Part shown: piece after piece, positions 8,835-17,974 of the stretch
Position numbering within the stretch: position 1 is the stretch's first letter
Layout: each line of letters opens with the position of its first letter
Source: Scytonematopsis contorta HA4267-MV1
Lineage (GTDB): Bacteria; Cyanobacteriota; Cyanobacteriia; Cyanobacteriales; Nostocaceae
Assembly (NCBI GenBank): GCA_019359035.1
Contig: JAHHIC010000066.1
Span: forward strand, 186,001 to 250,000
Length of the DNA: 64,000 nt
Reading direction: 5' to 3'
Notes under the pieces: model-generated
What the model saw: the letters and a program-made list of their open reading frames with translations, nothing else
The model's database searches: none
What the model was told of the DNA's origin: nothing
Translations under genes and position numbers: made by a program

Positions 8835-9665
8835 ATGAGTGAACAAATACTGGAATCCAAAGAAAATGGGATTCCGAAAATAGTCTCTGCGTCTTTTCCA
8901 ACGCTGATAAAACTTTTATTCATATTGTTATGTGTATCAGGAATTGGTTTGCTGCAATTCCCTCGACTACAAACAGTTTTAAGAACCAACCAAACAGTAA
9001 CCAAGGAAACTTTAGAAAAAGACGTTCAAGCTGAACAAGCTCGTTTAAAATTACTTAAAAAAATACCGGGTTTTGGCTACGATAATATCATATCCAATTG
9101 GACATATCTAAGTTTTTTACAATATTTTGGAGACGACGAAGCTAGAGTCAAAACTGGTTTCCACATTAGTCCTGACTATTTTGAGATAATTTTGACAAAA
9201 GACCCGCGCTTTTTAACTGCATATTTTTCTCTTTCTAGCAGCACGTCTTTGTTTGCCGGGAAGCCTGAAAGGTCTATAAAAATAATTGAGCAAGGACTGA
9301 AATCTGTAAATCCTTGGGTTCCTGAAAGGTCTTATTATATATGGCGATACAAAGGAACAGATGAACTATTGTTTTTAGGTGATTCTCAGGCTGCGAAAAA
9401 ATCATTTGCAAAAGCTGCTGATTGGGCAAGCAATCATTCTGATGAAGAAAGTAAAGCCGTGGCTAGTATATCCCAGCAAACTGCTAACTTTCTCGCTCAA
9501 AATCCTGACAGTAAATATGCTCAAATTTCTACTTGGGCAATGGTTTTAAATAATCGAGTTGACGAGAAAACCCAAAAAAGAGCAATTGATGCAATTAAAG
9601 CTTTGGGAGGAGAAGTAATTAGTACTCCAAAAGGTAATCAAATTAAATTTCCGCCGAAAGATTAA
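8835..9665 (+). CDS. Membrane-anchored protein with TPR-like region, unknown
   Basis: Start chosen at ATG 8835, with AAGGG 5 nt upstream; the ORF track uses GTG 8829. About 276 residues: a single N-terminal transmembrane segment around residues 24-44 (LIKLLFILLCVSGIGLLQFP), then a soluble alpha-helical domain. Segments such as LFLGDSQAAKKSFAKAADWA look like degenerate TPR helices, and the C-terminus carries GGEVISTPKGNQIKFP. It is probably anchored with its bulk outside the cytoplasm. Similar proteins seem to be conserved in cyanobacteria, but no function is known to me. Confidence 0.6.
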   Translation: MSEQILESKENGIPKIVSASFPTLIKLLFILLCVSGIGLLQFPRLQTVLRTNQTVTKETLEKDVQAEQARLKLLKKIPGFGYDNIISNWTYLSFLQYFGDDEARVKTGFHISPDYFEIILTKDPRFLTAYFSLSSSTSLFAGKPERSIKIIEQGLKSVNPWVPERSYYIWRYKGTDELLFLGDSQAAKKSFAKAADWASNHSDEESKAVASISQQTANFLAQNPDSKYAQISTWAMVLNNRVDEKTQKRAIDAIKALGGEVISTPKGNQIKFPPKD

Positions 9666-9679
9666 TTTGTCAACAACTA

Positions 9680-10045
9680 TTACATATTTTCACAAGCAGA
9701 AGCTGGTAATATTGGAGCAAAGTGGCGAAATTCTGCTAGATACTGCTCTAAGACAGTAAACTGAGCTTGATTCAGGCTATAGTAAATCCAACGTCCTTCT
9801 TGACGGGAATGTACTAAACCAGCCTCTTTTAAGGTTTTCAGATGAAAAGACAGTTTCGACTGATTCACTCCTAAAGTATTACACAAGTCACAAACACACA
9901 GTTCCTTCTGTCGCAACAGTTCTAGTACGCTAATCCGTAATGGCTCAGAAAGAGCATGGAAACCCGCAACAATTAAATCTGAAGTTTCGCTGGTAGAAAT
10001 TTGCATCAGTTTTTTTGATGTATTCTTATTAATGTCATAACTCAT
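9680..10045 (-). CDS. arsR: ArsR/SmtB-family metalloid-responsive repressor
   Basis: A 121-residue winged-helix regulator. The recognition helix follows GVNQSKLSFHLKTLKEAGLV (residues 59-78), and the wing is GRWIYYSL. The metalloid-binding motif ELCVCDLC (Cys50, Cys52, Cys55) is intact, as in arsenite/antimonite sensors, and one more Cys lies near the C-terminus (Cys118). Known members dissociate from DNA on binding As(III)/Sb(III). It is divergent from the aminotransferase gene with only ~24 bp between starts, so it could regulate that gene and itself. No ars efflux gene is adjacent. Confidence 0.9.
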   Translation of the reverse strand: MSYDINKNTSKKLMQISTSETSDLIVAGFHALSEPLRISVLELLRQKELCVCDLCNTLGVNQSKLSFHLKTLKEAGLVHSRQEGRWIYYSLNQAQFTVLEQYLAEFRHFAPILPASACENM

Positions 10046-10069
10046 TATGAACTACGCCTGTTAGAGAAT

Positions 10070-10903
10070 TTGTATAACCAAACCGACCCCATATACTGGT
10101 ACAACGGTGAATTAATTCAATCCCAAACCCTGAAATTACCGATAGACGAACCAGGGTTACTCTACGGAGCTACTGTTTTTACTACCCTCCGCGTTTATGG
10201 CAACTCCCTTGACACACCCTTAACTCACTTCCAACCACATTGCGATCGCCTGCGTTTTAGCTTAGAAACTTTTGGCTGGCAATTACCAAACTGGGAAAGC
10301 CTGCGTCAGGGAGCGTCCATTCTCATAAAACATTACCCAATTCTCAGAATTACCATTTTTCCGGATGGTCGAGAATGGATAACGGGTAGATTTTTGCCGC
10401 CAAGCTTGACAGAAAAACAAATTAATGGAATAATATCGGCTACTTCACACCAAAAAATATTTCGTAGTTTACCAGAACATAAAACAGGAAATTACCTAAG
10501 TCCTTGGTTAGCAAGGAATAGAGCTATAAATTCAACAGTTGAAATAAAAGCAGAAGAAGCAATTTTGGTAGACACCAACTCAAATTGGTTAGAAACAAGC
10601 ACTGGTAACCTTTGGGGATGGAGTAATGGTTGTTGGTATACACCAGCAATAGAAGCAAAAATACTACCAGGGATAATCAGAAACCAACTCATCAACTACT
10701 TAAAATTACAAGAGCAACAAGTGCAAGAAAAAGCCTGGACACCAGAACTAGTCAAGAGTTTTGACGCGCTCGGCTATAGTAATTGCGTGGTGGAAATTAT
10801 TCCTATCCATACCGTCATAGACTCTAATGAAACGCTAGAATATAATCCCTGCCACAGTAGCTTTGAGCAAATAAGGCGGTTTTTTCGACTACCACAAGCG
10901 TAG
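10070..10903 (+). CDS. Class-IV PLP aminotransferase / aminodeoxychorismate lyase-like
   Basis: A 277-residue fold-type IV PLP enzyme. Visible motifs are the N-terminal YWYNGELI, PIDEPGLLYGATVFTTLRVY, the PLP-lysine region HKTGNYLSPWLARN (Lys near residue 139) and LETSTGNLWGW. The family includes branched-chain aminotransferases, D-amino-acid aminotransferases and PabC. The short length and the FTTLRVY motif favour PabC (4-amino-4-deoxychorismate to p-aminobenzoate, folate synthesis), but this is not certain. The start is a TTG at 10070; there is no nearer ATG before the conserved N-terminus. Confidence 0.8.
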   Translation: MYNQTDPIYWYNGELIQSQTLKLPIDEPGLLYGATVFTTLRVYGNSLDTPLTHFQPHCDRLRFSLETFGWQLPNWESLRQGASILIKHYPILRITIFPDGREWITGRFLPPSLTEKQINGIISATSHQKIFRSLPEHKTGNYLSPWLARNRAINSTVEIKAEEAILVDTNSNWLETSTGNLWGWSNGCWYTPAIEAKILPGIIRNQLINYLKLQEQQVQEKAWTPELVKSFDALGYSNCVVEIIPIHTVIDSNETLEYNPCHSSFEQIRRFFRLPQA

Positions 10904-11025
10904 CAATTTGATATATCTTAAGATAAGTTAACATAATTCTTAAATACGCCTATCTCATCTAGAGACGCGATGCCCAAAAAAAGGGCACACTGCGTGAAAG
11001 CGCATAGGGAAAAAAAGTAGGAGGA

Positions 11026-12879
11026 ATGGCATCGGTGAATAAGAGATGGAGAAATGCGGGACTATACGCGCTACTGTTTATTGTTGTCATCGCTTTAGGG
11101 ACAGCATTTTTTGATAAACAACCCCCAAGTAGAGAAACATGGCGATATAGCCAATTTATTCAAGAAGTTGAAAAAGGTAATGTAGAAAAAGTCAGCTTGA
11201 GTGCAGACCGCTCAACTGCAGTTATTCAACCCAAAGACGACCCCAGCAGAAAAGTTGTCACCTTGGTTAATGACCCAGAATTAATTAATACACTAACTAA
11301 AAAAGGTGTTGATATTAGTGTTTTGCCACAAACCGACGAAGGATTTTGGGTAAAGGCAGTTAGCAGCCTATTCTTCCCAGTCTTATTACTCGTAGGTTTG
11401 TTCTTCTTGCTACGTCGTGCCCAAAATGGACCGGGTAGTCAAGCGATGAACTTTGGCAAATCAAAAGCGAGAGTTCAAATGGAACCTCAAACCCAAGTTA
11501 CCTTCGGTGACGTTGCGGGTATTGACCAAGCCAAATTAGAACTTAACGAAGTTGTAGACTTCCTGAAAAACGCCGACCGTTTCACAGCAGTCGGAGCAAA
11601 AATTCCCAAAGGCGTATTATTAGTTGGACCTCCTGGAACAGGTAAAACCCTACTAGCGCGTGCAGTTGCAGGTGAAGCAGGTGTACCATTCTTCTCCATC
11701 TCTGGTTCTGAGTTTGTGGAAATGTTTGTCGGTGTGGGTGCTTCCCGCGTTCGCGACTTATTTGAACAAGCAAAAACCAACGCTCCTTGTATCGTATTCA
11801 TCGATGAAATCGACGCAGTGGGTCGTCAACGTGGAGCTGGTTTAGGCGGTGGTAACGACGAACGTGAACAAACCTTGAACCAGTTGCTTACCGAAATGGA
11901 CGGTTTTGAAGGTAACACAGGTATTATTATTATCGCCGCTACCAACCGTCCTGACGTGTTAGATGCAGCATTATTGCGTCCTGGTCGTTTCGACCGTCAA
12001 ATTGTCGTAGACCGTCCCGACTACGGTGGACGTGTAGAAATTCTGACAGTACACGCTCGTGGCAAAACATTATCCAAAGACGTGGACTTAGAAAGAATTG
12101 CTCGTCGTACACCAGGATTCACAGGTGCGGATTTATCTAACCTGTTAAACGAAGCAGCTATTTTGGCAGCACGACGGAATTTGACTGAAATTTCGATGGA
12201 TGAAATCAACGACGCTATCGACCGCGTGTTGGCTGGTCCAGAGAAGAAAGACCGCGTAATGAGCGAAAAACGCAAACAGTTGGTAGCTTACCACGAAGCG
12301 GGTCACGCCTTAGTTGGAGCATTAATGCCTGACTACGACCCAGTACAAAAAATTAGCATTATTCCTCGCGGTAGAGCAGGTGGTTTAACTTGGTTTACCC
12401 CCAGCGAAGACCGTATGGACAGTGGTTTGTACAGCCGTGCGTATTTAGAAAACCAAATGTCTGTAGCATTAGGTGGACGCATCGCAGAAGAAATAATCTT
12501 CGGCGAAGAAGAAGTAACCACCGGTGCATCTGGAGACTTGCAACAGGTTGCACGTGTTGCTCGTCAAATGGTGACAAGATTTGGTATGAGTGAAAAACTC
12601 GGACCAGTAGCCCTTGGTCGCCAACAAGGTAACATGTTCCTCGGACGCGACATTATGTCAGAGCGTGACTTCTCAGAAGAAACCGCTTCTACCATTGATG
12701 AAGAAGTTCGTAAACTGGTAGATACAGCTTATGACCGTGCTAAAAAAGTACTGGAAGAAAACAAACACATTCTCGACCAATTAGCCGACATGCTAGTTGA
12801 AAAAGAAACCGTAGATGCCGAAGAACTCCAAGAAGTTCTGGCAAGAAATGACGTAAGAACAGCAGCATTTAGCTCTTAG
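11026..12879 (+). CDS. ftsH: ATP-dependent zinc metalloprotease FtsH (FtsH3-type)
   Basis: A membrane-anchored AAA+ protease that degrades damaged membrane proteins, including photosystem subunits in cyanobacteria. Layout: TM1 (about residues 11-27), a lumenal/periplasmic domain, TM2 (about 105-127), Walker A GPPGTGKT (near 202), Walker [14 protein letters not shown] region [19 protein letters not shown], and zinc site AYHEAGHAL (near 422). The N-terminus [12 protein letters not shown] resembles the Slr1604/FtsH3 lineage. AGGAGG lies only 1 nt from the ATG but ~10 nt before GTG 11035, so initiation at that GTG (residue 4) is plausible. A strong terminator follows. Confidence 0.97.
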   Translation: MASVNKRWRNAGLYALLFIVVIALGTAFFDKQPPSRETWRYSQFIQEVEKGNVEKVSLSADRSTAVIQPKDDPSRKVVTLVNDPELINTLTKKGVDISVLPQTDEGFWVKAVSSLFFPVLLLVGLFFLLRRAQNGPGSQAMNFGKSKARVQMEPQTQVTFGDVAGIDQAKLELNEVVDFLKNADRFTAVGAKIPKGVLLVGPPGTGKTLLARAVAGEAGVPFFSISGSEFVEMFVGVGASRVRDLFEQAKTNAPCIVFIDEIDAVGRQRGAGLGGGNDEREQTLNQLLTEMDGFEGNTGIIIIAATNRPDVLDAALLRPGRFDRQIVVDRPDYGGRVEILTVHARGKTLSKDVDLERIARRTPGFTGADLSNLLNEAAILAARRNLTEISMDEINDAIDRVLAGPEKKDRVMSEKRKQLVAYHEAGHALVGALMPDYDPVQKISIIPRGRAGGLTWFTPSEDRMDSGLYSRAYLENQMSVALGGRIAEEIIFGEEEVTTGASGDLQQVARVARQMVTRFGMSEKLGPVALGRQQGNMFLGRDIMSERDFSEETASTIDEEVRKLVDTAYDRAKKVLEENKHILDQLADMLVEKETVDAEELQEVLARNDVRTAAFSS

Positions 12880-12929
12880 AATTTAGACTAATTTTCTGCG
12901 ATAAACATTAAATAACCATATTTACTAAC

Positions 12930-12959
12930 ACCTGCTTTTTTGTAAAAGCAGGTTTTTTT
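12930..12959 (+). terminator. Rho-independent terminator of ftsH
   Basis: ACCTGCTTTT pairs with AAAAGCAGGT across a TTGT loop and is followed by a run of T. It lies 50 bp after the ftsH stop codon. Confidence 0.92.
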
Positions 12960-12971
12960 GACTAAAGATTC

Positions 12972-13064
12972 GTAGGTTGGGTTGAGGAACGAAACCCAAC
13001 AAAAGCTGCAAATGTTGGTTTATCCGAAGCGGACGCTACGCGAACGTTCCTCAACCCAACCTAC
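12972..13064. repeat. 93-bp palindromic repeat with 20-bp perfect inverted ends
   Basis: GTAGGTTGGGTTGAGGAACG at 12972 is repeated exactly in reverse complement at 13045-13064. The centre contains GAAACCCAAC and CGGACGCTACGCGAACG. Sequences of the type GTAGGTTGGGTTGAGGAACGAAACCC are familiar from many cyanobacterial intergenic regions. It has no coding capacity. The remaining gap up to 13239 is AT-rich and empty. Confidence 0.8.
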
Positions 13065-13239
13065 AACTAGAGATGTTAATTTATTCTTAATTATTAGTTA
13101 ATTAATAAAATCTCTATTATTAATGTAACTACTTGTACAAATATTTGTACTTATTATTAAAATAATTATGTAATATTGTTATTATCAATTTCTCAAAAAT
13201 GAGATATTTTTTGAGTCATTATACTTAGCAAGGAAGATT

Positions 13240-14559
13240 ATGGGAAATCCAGACTGTTGCGACTTATCCTCTCCGCAAGAACTGGAAGTTTGTAGTCCCA
13301 GTCTAAGTTTAGAAGCAAGGCTTCAAGACTTACCACTGTGTGAGATGCAAATAAAAACTTGCTGTTCAACTTCTTTGTTAGCCACTAAATTTGAATCTAA
13401 CCCTCTAATACCTGGTATAACACTGATAGAAAAAGATGAGTTTGTAGGTATGATATCGCGAAGAAGATTTTTTGAATTTATGAGTAGTCATAAAAAATAT
13501 CATACCTATGATAATCAATCAATTAAAAATCTTTACAGTGACATACAACCAGAGAATTTCATACTACCAGAAGAAACTTTAATTGTTACTGCAGTCCAAA
13601 AAGTTTTAAGCCGTCCTCAAGAAGAGCGCTATGAACCAATAATTGTCAAATCTAAATCTAACAAATACTATGTATTAGATGTATATAGATTACTAGTTGC
13701 CCAAAATAAAATTCATGAATTAGCAACAAAATTATTGCGAGAGAAAACGCAGTCTTTGTTAATACAAACAGAAAAAATGACAAGCCTGGGTAAGATGGTA
13801 ACAGGGGTTGCTCATGAAATCAAAAATCCAGTTAACTGTATTGCTGGTAATTTTAATTTTCTCTCAAATTATTTTAAAAATTTATTAGAGTTGATAGTCG
13901 CATATGGTGAAGAATGTATAGACCCTTCAGAAAAAATAACAGAAATAAAGGAAAGAATAGAATTTGATTTTTTAATCCAAGATTTAGCGAAAATTTTAGA
14001 AAGTATTAATGTCAGTTCCAATAGACTAACCCAAGTAACCACAAGTTTACGAAATTTTTCTAGAATTGATGACAAAAAACGTCAGAAAGTAGATATACAT
14101 GAATGCATCGACAGTACATTACTAATTTTATCTAGTCAGATAAAGCGAGGTATTAAAGTAATTAAAAATTATGGTCAATTGCCAAAAATAAAATGTTACC
14201 CAGGTCAACTAAGCCAAGTATTTATGAACCTTTTAAGTAATGCGATTGATGCCTTAATAGAAAGTAAAGTCAACTCACAAGATTGGCAACCTTGGATTGA
14301 AATTACCACACAACTCATAGAAGAAGAAAACGAACAAAGTATAATTATAAAAATAGCTGATAACGGTACAGGTATACCAACTGAAATTCAAAAAAATATT
14401 TTTGAAGATTTCTTTACCACTAAACCCGTGGGTAAAGGTACAGGTTTAGGTTTAGCAATAAGCTATGAAATAGTCACAAAAAAACATGGGGGAAAAATGC
14501 AAGTATTTTCCCAACCAAATATCGGTAGTGAATTTCAAATAATATTGCCAATTGGCTAA
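13240..14559 (+). CDS. Histidine kinase with N-terminal CBS-like sensor domain
   Basis: A soluble 439-residue sensor kinase. Residues ~60-160 form a domain with IPGITLIEKDEFVGMISRRR and a second half EPIIVKSKSNKYYVLDVYRL, resembling the CBS-like input domain of several cyanobacterial kinases. A short coiled linker leads to the H-box GKMVTGVAHEIKNPVN (His192). The ATPase domain is complete: N-box MNLLSNAIDAL, G1 DNGTGIP, F-box FEDFFTTKP and G2 GKGTGLGLAISYEI. No TM or receiver domain is present. It lies 63 bp upstream of a paralog that has lost kinase residues; the two may form a hetero-complex. The partner regulator is not evident. Confidence 0.9.
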   Translation: MGNPDCCDLSSPQELEVCSPSLSLEARLQDLPLCEMQIKTCCSTSLLATKFESNPLIPGITLIEKDEFVGMISRRRFFEFMSSHKKYHTYDNQSIKNLYSDIQPENFILPEETLIVTAVQKVLSRPQEERYEPIIVKSKSNKYYVLDVYRLLVAQNKIHELATKLLREKTQSLLIQTEKMTSLGKMVTGVAHEIKNPVNCIAGNFNFLSNYFKNLLELIVAYGEECIDPSEKITEIKERIEFDFLIQDLAKILESINVSSNRLTQVTTSLRNFSRIDDKKRQKVDIHECIDSTLLILSSQIKRGIKVIKNYGQLPKIKCYPGQLSQVFMNLLSNAIDALIESKVNSQDWQPWIEITTQLIEEENEQSIIIKIADNGTGIPTEIQKNIFEDFFTTKPVGKGTGLGLAISYEIVTKKHGGKMQVFSQPNIGSEFQIILPIG

Positions 14560-14622
14560 TGGGGAGTAGAGATGTTAGGTTAGTGGATACCTTACTTATA
14601 TATTTCGAGTCCAGGGTGTCCC

Positions 14623-15999
14623 GTGATACAAGAAATCAGTCCGGATATTTTACAGGCAAGTTTTCCAGAAGGTAGCAATAGCGACCTAGAGCTAGATTCT
14701 ACCCTTAAAGAATTGCCTTTGTATAACTTCTCTATGGAAATAGGGGAGAAAGAGCATAAAGTGCATACAGGTGGGGATTTAGCCAAAGTTTTGGAAAAAT
14801 ACCCTATTTTGCCAGGAGTTATTTTGCTGGAGTCTGGAAAGTACATCGGCATGATTTCCCGAAGACGGTTGCTGGAATTTTTAATACGTCCATACGGACA
14901 AGAGTTATTTTTCAACCAACCCTTAGCAGTACTTTATAGTTACGCACGTACCCCAATTTTGGAACTTGCTGAAACAACTCCAATTTTGAACGCGATGCAA
15001 ATAGTATTGAGACGAGAACATGAACTCTTGGGAGAACCAATAGTAGTAAAAGTTGCACCGGATATCTATAGATTGTTAGATGTACAAGAATTAAGTATTG
15101 CTTCTTGGCAAATTCGGGGGATAGAAACCCAAGTACGCTACGAACGTAGTCAAGCCCAAATAATTCAAAATGATAAAATGGCAAGTCTAGGACGTTTGGT
15201 AGACGGACTTGCTCACGAGATTTTAGACCCAGTAGGTTTTATCTGGGGTAACTTAAGCTATGTCTCCACATACAGTCAAGACTTGCTTCGTTTGATAGCA
15301 GCTTATTCTCGACGTTTACCTGAAAATTTTCCAGAAATTGAAAATCTTAAAGAAGAGATGGAATTTGAATTTTTAGAAGATGATTTAAAAAAATCCCTTT
15401 TAAGTATCCGTAACGGAGCAGAAAGATTAAAAAAACTTGTTTCTAGTTTACAAAATTTTTGTTATATCGATGAAGTTTATAGTAAACCTGTAGATTTACA
15501 TGCTTGTCTGGATAGTATTGTTTTATTAATGAATAGTAGAATAAAAGGTGAAATAGAAATAGTCAAAAATTATGGTAAACTTCCACCTGTTCATTGCTAT
15601 CTTGGTCAGCTGAATCAGGTCTTTATGAATATCTTAAGCCAAGCTGTAGATACTTTGATTAACGAAGCTGTACGACAACAGTTTAATCAAGAATCTACAC
15701 AAAAGCGTAAAAAACCTCAAATTAAAATTACAACAGAAGTAATTTCCCGAGAAGCTACCAATCCAGATGTTTCAGATTCCCGTTGGGTAGTTATTCGCTT
15801 TGTGGATAATGGACCAGGTATGTCTCAAGAATTACTCCAACAAATTATAGAGTCTTTTTCTGTAGAAAAAAGAGCAGATAAAGAGACAAGTTTAGCAGTT
15901 AGCTATCGTATTATTACTGCAAGACACGGAGGCGAATTTCATTTATTTTCAGAACTTACTAAAGGTACTGAATTTAAAATTATCTTACCACTTGTTTAA
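14623..15999 (+). CDS. Degenerate histidine-kinase paralog (predicted pseudokinase)
   Basis: 458 residues, collinear with the preceding kinase: the same N-terminal CBS-like domain (LPGVILLESGKYIGMISRRR, EPIVVKVAPDIYRLLDV), then LGRLVDGLAHEILDP with the phospho-acceptor His198 retained but HEIKNP changed to HEILDP. In the N-box the Mg-coordinating Asn is replaced by Gln (MNILSQAVDTL). G1 (DNGPGM) remains. The G2 glycine-rich lid is gone (DKETSLAVSYRI instead of GKGTGLGLAISYEI). It could still be trans-phosphorylated or act as a sensor/scaffold for the upstream kinase. Start: GTG 14623, chosen because the pre-domain leader aligns with the paralog. Confidence 0.85.
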   Translation: MIQEISPDILQASFPEGSNSDLELDSTLKELPLYNFSMEIGEKEHKVHTGGDLAKVLEKYPILPGVILLESGKYIGMISRRRLLEFLIRPYGQELFFNQPLAVLYSYARTPILELAETTPILNAMQIVLRREHELLGEPIVVKVAPDIYRLLDVQELSIASWQIRGIETQVRYERSQAQIIQNDKMASLGRLVDGLAHEILDPVGFIWGNLSYVSTYSQDLLRLIAAYSRRLPENFPEIENLKEEMEFEFLEDDLKKSLLSIRNGAERLKKLVSSLQNFCYIDEVYSKPVDLHACLDSIVLLMNSRIKGEIEIVKNYGKLPPVHCYLGQLNQVFMNILSQAVDTLINEAVRQQFNQESTQKRKKPQIKITTEVISREATNPDVSDSRWVVIRFVDNGPGMSQELLQQIIESFSVEKRADKETSLAVSYRIITARHGGEFHLFSELTKGTEFKIILPLV

Positions 16000-16332
16000 T
16001 CTAAATTTTCCCTTGTAGAGACGTTACATGTAACCTCTCTACATTGTTATACCTATAGCTATAAGATAAGTGTTTCGACTTACAATTTAAACCTAAAAAC
16101 TTACAAAAGTTGATGCTTTCTAGTTATATATGTTAGCGTGTAGGTGTAAAGAATTATGTTTGTAGTATTTTAAACAAAAATCTCAGTGGTGCAAAGTAAG
16201 CAGGGATGCAAAAACTGGGATAAAAGCCATAATTTAGTTCTAATCAAAAGGTTCTTGATTATTTTAAGTATTTTGACTGTAAGTAATTAATCTAAAAATT
16301 ATCCAGTAAAATTTATATTTGGAACTTGCTAA
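16000..16332. repeat. Spacer with a GTAGAGACGTTACATGTAAC palindrome copy
   Basis: 16015-16042 is a near-perfect palindrome (GTAGAGACGTTACATGTAAC then CTCTCTAC). It belongs to a family with copies at 20452-20490 and 41272-41299. The remaining ~290 bp is AT-rich, and nothing else is seen. Confidence 0.7.
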
Positions 16333-16752
16333 ATGATACCATTTGAATTTGTTGTCATTGGTAAACCAATTTCCCACCAAGCTAAAGACCGCAAGCGTCT
16401 GAAAGATTGGAAAGAAAAAGTTCGTAAGACTGCTGAGGCTTATTGGCAAGGGAAATTACCTATTGGCGATTTGATAACAGTTGTAATTACACATTATTAT
16501 GATGCAATACCTGGTGATGAGTCATCAGTCCCCGATAGTGACAATATTGTAAAGCCCGTTAGAGATGCATTGAATGGTTTAATTTATGTTGATGACTATC
16601 AAATTACTGATTTTATCAGTCGTCGGCGTAATTTGAATGCTTCTTTTAGAATAAAAGGATTAACTCCCGCTTTAGCTGAAGGTTTTACTAAGGGGGAAGA
16701 ATTTTTGCACATTAAAATTGAAGCAGCACCAGACCCAGAAAATTTGTTTTAA
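16333..16752 (+). CDS. RusA-family Holliday junction resolvase
   Basis: A 139-residue endonuclease of the RusA fold, which cleaves four-way junctions and is often phage-derived. The active-site signature is well preserved: PDSDNIVKPVRDALNGLIYV with Asp68, Asp70, Asn71 and Lys74, then DD at 87-88, corresponding to the catalytic Asp and Lys residues of E. coli RusA. The N-terminal VIGKPISHQAK strand also fits. No prophage genes are adjacent, so it is either a domesticated gene or a general repair enzyme. It starts at an ATG. Confidence 0.88.
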   Translation: MIPFEFVVIGKPISHQAKDRKRLKDWKEKVRKTAEAYWQGKLPIGDLITVVITHYYDAIPGDESSVPDSDNIVKPVRDALNGLIYVDDYQITDFISRRRNLNASFRIKGLTPALAEGFTKGEEFLHIKIEAAPDPENLF

Positions 16753-16981
16753 AAAGTAGAAATATAAGGTATAGTGGGATACTACGAGGATTCACTTATG
16801 CTAATAAAATAAGTTAGAAGACAGGGCCGATTAGCAAATAATAATGCTGCTAGCGACAATTATTAATTTTCTCACCAGGCAATATTTTTCCTTAATTTAA
16901 AGATTAACAATCTATAATTTCCAAAATTAGACTCTGTATTCTTATCCATAATTTAGTTATGGTTGTTGATTATTAGTGCTT

Positions 16982-17029
16982 GGCAGTCAACAGTTAACAG
17001 TCAACAGTCAACAGTCAAAAGTCAACAGT
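16982..17029. repeat. GTCAACA tandem repeats
   Basis: A run of CAGTCAACAGT/CAACAGTCAAAAG units just upstream of the next gene. The complementary form GTTGACTGTTGA recurs at about 18640-18668 and 24820-24850. Confidence 0.75.
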
Positions 17030-17052
17030 TATAGTTGAACACCTTAATAATC

Positions 17053-17388
17053 ATGAACTTCCAGAATAATACAAATTCTTTACTAGAACACCGTAGACTA
17101 CTGCAGCTTGCTAATGAGTATCTTCGTAAGGGTTATTCAGTTAGTATCTACCCTTCTTCAGAGAAATTACCCCCAAAATTAGCAGGATTATCTCTTGATT
17201 TAATCGCTGAGAACGGAAGTGAAGTTGTTGCAGCGAAAGTCCGTACACGGGAGACACTTTCGTTAAATGGTTCGGAGGATTTACTTCGCATTAGTAAATT
17301 AGTTGAGCAACTTCCTGGCTGGGAATTTGAACTAGTTGTCACCAATCCACGCAAATTCACATCAGCGTTGGTGGGGAGTAGGGAGTAG
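17053..17388 (+). CDS. Small protein resembling the AHJR-type nuclease-like fold
   Basis: The start is set at ATG 17053; the track uses TTG 17035, six codons earlier. 111 residues: LLQLANEYLRKGYSVSIYPS, then LPPKLAGLSLDLIAENGSEV, a strand VVAAKVRTRETL, a helix (DLLRISKLVEQLPG) and WEFELVVTNP. This helix-GY-strand-DLIA-strand-K layout looks like the short REase/AHJR-like proteins. In those I would expect an acidic residue before the K strand (E-x-K), but here it is A-A-K, so catalysis may be lost. The last residues (GSRE) are encoded by the following GGGAGTAG tandem repeat, which may have replaced the original C-terminus. Confidence 0.5.
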   Translation: MNFQNNTNSLLEHRRLLQLANEYLRKGYSVSIYPSSEKLPPKLAGLSLDLIAENGSEVVAAKVRTRETLSLNGSEDLLRISKLVEQLPGWEFELVVTNPRKFTSALVGSRE

Positions 17389-17427
17389 GGAGTGGGGAGT
17401 AGAGAGTGGAGTAGGGAGTGGGAGTAG
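17372..17427. repeat. GGGGAGTAGGGAGT tandem repeat entering a CDS end
   Basis: Imperfect repeats of GGGGAGTA/GGGAGTAG span the stop codon of the preceding ORF and continue downstream. This is the reverse complement of the CCCCACTC family. Confidence 0.75.
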
Positions 17428-17974
17428 TCCATGCATAACCGCAAGGTCGTCCTCTGGACTTACAACCCTACCTACAGACAGCGAAAAGAATTAGTATAAA
17501 TTAAAACATCTATATGCCAATTAAAGTTTGAGTTTCACTTTTTAAGAGAATAGTATTTTTTAATTTTTAGCTAAAAGAGCTTAATTTAAGGGGCTGCTTA
17601 GTCAAACATCTGTAACAACCTTTGTATTGAAGAGCTACTAGCCCCATTGCCTATAGTAGGGCTTAGGTTAAGTAGATGTGAAACTACTGGGATTATTATG
17701 AAGATATAGTGATTTTTGTTGCGAATTTTAATAGTAAAAATGCTGATATTTCCTTAGTCTACGGGGGTTTTGACAATTACGGCTATTACTGAAGGCAGAG
17801 GTATTCGAGTTGTATTTTGTGATAGTCTATCAGAAGTCTTACTTATTATTGTTAACACTACCATCTCTGGGAAAGTTTATGTAGACAATATTAGAACTTT
17901 TGTTCTAATGCTTCAAAGACAGTTCCCAATTTATTTGTAAATTTATTTTTCTTTATAAAAGGGTAAAACGGGGT
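17428..17974. other. ~545-bp region without recognised gene
   Basis: An AT-rich spacer with stops in all frames and no tRNA-like cloverleaf noticed. Short hairpins (e.g. TAGAACTTTTGTTCTA near 17890) lie before the next gene, with an AAAGGG ribosome-binding region at about 17958. Confidence 0.5.

Noticed and set aside
13240-15999. Two kinases as a simple duplication with both active
   Set aside because: The second lacks the N-box Asn and all G2 glycines, so normal autokinase activity is not expected.
16333-16752. RusA gene as mark of a prophage
   Set aside because: No other phage genes (integrase, capsid, terminase) lie in the neighbourhood.
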